From NCBI GenBank assembly GCA_948562205.1, contig CAOYAN010000041.1, forward strand, positions 1-7,949: a DNA stretch of 7,949 nucleotides. Reading direction: 5' to 3'. Of the stretch, positions 6,247-7,949 are shown in pieces. Under the pieces are notes generated by a model that ran no database searches, had not been told where the DNA came from, and saw only the letters and a program-made list of their open reading frames with translations. Positions within the stretch are counted from its first letter, which is position 1; each line of letters begins with the position of its first letter. The stretch comes from an uncultured Clostridia bacterium (GTDB taxonomy: Bacteria; Bacillota; Clostridia; TANB77; CAG-465). A program made the position numbers and the translations under genes.

Positions 6247-7065
6247 TTAGTCATTTACATTAATATCAATATTTCCAAGACCTGCTTCAATATGAACTTT
6301 ATTTAATCCCTCTCCATATTTTACATTTTCACTTATTTTTTGATTATTTAGTTTTACTGTTCCAAGGCCTTTATCAACATCGATTTCATAACCATCTATT
6401 GATCTTAATAAATTTATGTCTACGTCACCTACACCACATTCTATTTTATTATTTCCATTTAAAATGGCATTTATATTTGTATTGCCAACACCCAAATCAA
6501 AATCAGCATTACCAATTTCTCCATCAGTTATTTCTAAATTTCCAACACCTGAATTTATTTTCGCATTATTAGAATATATTTTAGAAAGTGTAACATTTCC
6601 AACACCTAAATCAAGATCTACTCTATTTGCTCTTAAATATTCTATATATGTATCTGATACTCCTGAATCAAGCTCAAAATTTCTTAAATATATATTTTCT
6701 GGAAGATATATTCTTATTTCAGATGTTTTCTTAGATTTAAAGAAATTGCTTTTATCTTTCTCAACTATTACTAACTTTCCTCTCTCTTCTTTTATAACTG
6801 TATTTTCATTTACAGAAGTTGCTTCTACTTTTACACTATCTCCTTTTAGGACATATATTTTTGATATTGACGCTGATATATCTATATTTTCTATAGATGA
6901 AGTATCAAACTCTTTTACAATATCTATTCTTTTAGCATTACTATATACATCACTAATACCAAAAACAATTCCTAATGCTGATAAAATTCCAAGACAAATA
7001 TTTACTATTATAAAAATTGCAAATGCTATTGCAAGTCCCTTTACTACTTTTTGAAATGTTGTCAT
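6247..7065 (-). CDS. membrane-anchored DUF4097-type beta-strand repeat protein
   Basis: This 272-residue protein has a hydrophobic segment at about residues 10-38 and an all-beta remainder, presumably extracytoplasmic. A region at 44-130 (IDISASISKIYVLKGDSVKV, then IRIYLPENI) is typical of DUF4097/putative adhesin proteins. A repeat of the form (D/N/E)xGVGNxxI follows at residues 133, 152, 171, 190 and 209, exactly 19 residues apart. Degenerate copies lie at 231 (DKGLGTVKL) and 260 (EAGLGNIDI). This suggests a right-handed beta-solenoid with one turn per repeat. Such proteins often sit next to LiaF/PspC-type genes and are thought to take part in envelope stress response, but the molecular role is unproven. 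The start ATG 7065 overlaps the upstream stop as ATGA, and GGAGGTG (7076-7082) lies 10 nt upstream inside the upstream gene, so translation is probably coupled. It is the last gene of its operon. Confidence 0.85.
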   Translation of the reverse strand: MTTFQKVVKGLAIAFAIFIIVNICLGILSALGIVFGISDVYSNAKRIDIVKEFDTSSIENIDISASISKIYVLKGDSVKVEATSVNENTVIKEERGKLVIVEKDKSNFFKSKKTSEIRIYLPENIYLRNFELDSGVSDTYIEYLRANRVDLDLGVGNVTLSKIYSNNAKINSGVGNLEITDGEIGNADFDLGVGNTNINAILNGNNKIECGVGDVDINLLRSIDGYEIDVDKGLGTVKLNNQKISENVKYGEGLNKVHIEAGLGNIDINVND

Positions 7066-7739
7066 TTAATATCAACACCTCCAAATAAGCAAAGTGCATC
7101 AATATATATTGTTGGTTTTTCCTTATCATATGCTCTTTCATATTTATTACTTACTCCACCAAATATTGAAGTAGATTTTACTTTGATATTTACATTTGCA
7201 GGTACTAATATATTTACTCCTCCAAACACAGCACTTGCCTTTATTATGCCATCTTCGTTTATTTTACAAGCAGTAAAATCAAATTTTACTCCTCCAAATA
7301 CTGCATCAAGTTTAGCATTCTTAAATTCATTATCTCTTAAGATTACTTTTTGTTCTGAGAATGTAGCACAATACTCTTCTGTACCATCTGTATTTATTTT
7401 TTTAATTTCTTTACTTATTTTTCCTACTATAATATCCTTGAATATAATATTTATACCTACAATTACAAATATTGATGGAAGTAATAATTTTATTATTAAA
7501 TCAAATGATAACATTCCCCTACTACAAAGTAGCAATACAATACCTATTAATAATCCTATTAAATTACCAATTTTTTCTCTTTCTCTAAAAAGACCTATAA
7601 AACATGGAATTATTATAAATAATGTCCACCATCCTGTAAAGAAAATATTTATACTAGCTATTCCTAGTGAGTTTATTCCCCATATTATACCAATTATAAT
7701 AAATACAAGTCCCCACAATAAGTTTCCAAACTTTTTCAT
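7062..7739 (-). CDS. LiaF-like membrane protein (cell-envelope stress accessory)
   Basis: This 225-residue protein has four membrane segments at about residues 8-24, 34-50, 57-73 and 80-100, with a short charged FREREK loop after the second. The start, MKKFGNLLWGLVFIIIGIIW, is typical of LiaI/LiaF-like transmembrane regions. The C-terminal half is a soluble beta domain with four FGGV motifs (148-151, 172-175, 193-196, 219-222). The stretch VFGGVNILVPANVNIKVKST is highly characteristic of the LiaF C-terminal family. In Bacillus, LiaF restrains the LiaS sensor kinase that responds to cell-wall antibiotics. No LiaRS pair is visible here, so the partner may lie elsewhere or be absent, and I give no gene symbol. 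GGGAG (7748-7752) precedes ATG 7739 by 8 nt. Its TGA stop overlaps the ATG of the DUF4097-type gene. Confidence 0.85.
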   Translation of the reverse strand: MKKFGNLLWGLVFIIIGIIWGINSLGIASINIFFTGWWTLFIIIPCFIGLFREREKIGNLIGLLIGIVLLLCSRGMLSFDLIIKLLLPSIFVIVGINIIFKDIIVGKISKEIKKINTDGTEEYCATFSEQKVILRDNEFKNAKLDAVFGGVKFDFTACKINEDGIIKASAVFGGVNILVPANVNIKVKSTSIFGGVSNKYERAYDKEKPTIYIDALCLFGGVDIK

Positions 7740-7763
7740 ATCCTTTTCTCCCTTCTATATAAT

Positions 7764-7792
7764 ATTTTAACACATAAATAATCATTATACAA
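7764..7792 (-). promoter_or_regulatory. candidate promoter of the LiaF-like/DUF4097 operon
   Basis: On the minus strand there is a -35 TTGTAT (7787-7792), a 17-nt spacer ending in TGT (extended -10) and a -10 TAAAAT (7764-7769). The start near 7757 leaves only a few nucleotides before the ribosome binding site. A TATAAT at 7784-7789 is an alternative -10 but has no suitable -35. Regulation cannot be read from these bases. Confidence 0.35.
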
Positions 7793-7822
7793 TAATATAA
7801 TGCCAAAGTGATATATTATATC

Positions 7823-7853
7823 AAAAAGAGAGATGATTAAATCTCATCTCTCT
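7823..7853 (-). terminator. intrinsic terminator of the gene entering from the right
   Basis: A 10-bp stem, AGAGAGATGA (7827-7836) with TCATCTCTCT (7844-7853), has a 7-nt loop and is followed on the minus strand by five T (7823-7827). It lies 12 nt beyond the stop codon at 7866 and separates that gene from the LiaF-like operon. Confidence 0.8.
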
Positions 7854-7865
7854 AAGCATTTTGTA

Positions 7866-7949
7866 CTATTTTTGCATTTTTCTATTTTTATGTTTCTTTT
7901 TATTTGTATTAATTATTCTAACTCCAACAACTATTCCAATAATTGCTAT
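7866..7949 (-). CDS. C-terminal end of a membrane protein, cut by the window edge
   Basis: The reverse strand reads open from the window edge to TAG (7866-7868), giving 27 residues: IAIIGIVVGVRII, then a Lys/Asn-rich tail, NTNKKKHKNRKMQK. A hydrophobic helix followed by a strongly basic tail suggests a final transmembrane segment with a cytoplasmic end (positive-inside rule). A hairpin terminator 12 nt downstream supports a real gene end. The family cannot be identified from so little sequence. Confidence 0.6.
   Translation of the reverse strand: MAIIGIVVGVRIINTNKKKHKNRKMQK

Noticed and set aside
6416..7054. Long rightward frame of 212 residues
   Set aside because: It is exactly antisense to the repeat-containing DUF4097-type gene. 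Its Pro/Ser-rich periodicity simply mirrors the opposite-strand repeat, and it has no ribosome binding site.
7051..7770. Long rightward frame of 239 residues with repeated TPPN
   Set aside because: It is antisense to the LiaF-like gene; the TPPN motif is the reverse reading of the FGGV codons.
1..7949. tRNA, rRNA, riboswitch, CRISPR, insertion sequence or attachment site
   Set aside because: Intergenic spacers are all under about 170 nt and AT-rich. They show no cloverleaf, no conserved riboswitch core, no regularly spaced direct repeats and no transposase-like reading frame.

Overview
The window looks like chromosomal DNA from a low-GC Firmicute of the Clostridia. Coding sequence is very AT-rich and most Shine-Dalgarno sites are strong GGAGG types. 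Promoters match the sigma-A consensus, and hairpin-plus-U-tract terminators separate short transcription units. A Clostridioides/Peptostreptococcaceae-like host is a reasonable guess from base composition and gene families, but no marker gene here fixes the genus. I see no rRNA, tRNA, CRISPR array, insertion sequence, transposase or phage gene.

Layout from left to right. (1) Positions 122-2250 hold a leftward pair: a membrane-anchored protein with five Asp-box-like (BNR/sialidase-type) repeats, followed by a HAD phosphatase whose true start is well inside its longest reading frame. The pair has a promoter at 2308-2336. (2) Positions 2385-2990 hold a leftward 201-residue orphan gene with its own good promoter and a strong terminator that contains its stop codon. 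Its sequence reads like a P-loop polynucleotide-kinase-type domain that has lost the Walker A lysine. (3) Positions 3087-3965 hold a leftward YitT-family membrane protein with a C-terminal DUF2179 domain. (4) Positions 4136-6205 hold the only rightward gene, a 689-residue protein with a class I SAM methyltransferase domain behind about 430 residues I cannot assign. It has a perfect-consensus promoter and a base and codon composition visibly unlike its neighbours. (5) Positions 6247-7739 hold a leftward, translationally coupled pair: a LiaF-like membrane protein with four FGGV motifs, and a membrane-anchored DUF4097-type protein with a strict 19-residue repeat. (6) At the right edge is the C-terminal end of another leftward membrane protein with its terminator.

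How the genes may work together: the LiaF-like/DUF4097 pair resembles the sensor or accessory part of cell-envelope stress modules, although no two-component system is visible here. The propeller protein and HAD phosphatase probably share a transcript, but their functional link is unknown. The methyltransferase and the degenerate kinase-like protein are each single-gene units, and they are the least explained and most interesting items. No clear multi-gene novel system (defence island, biosynthetic cluster or mobile element) can be supported from the sequence alone.
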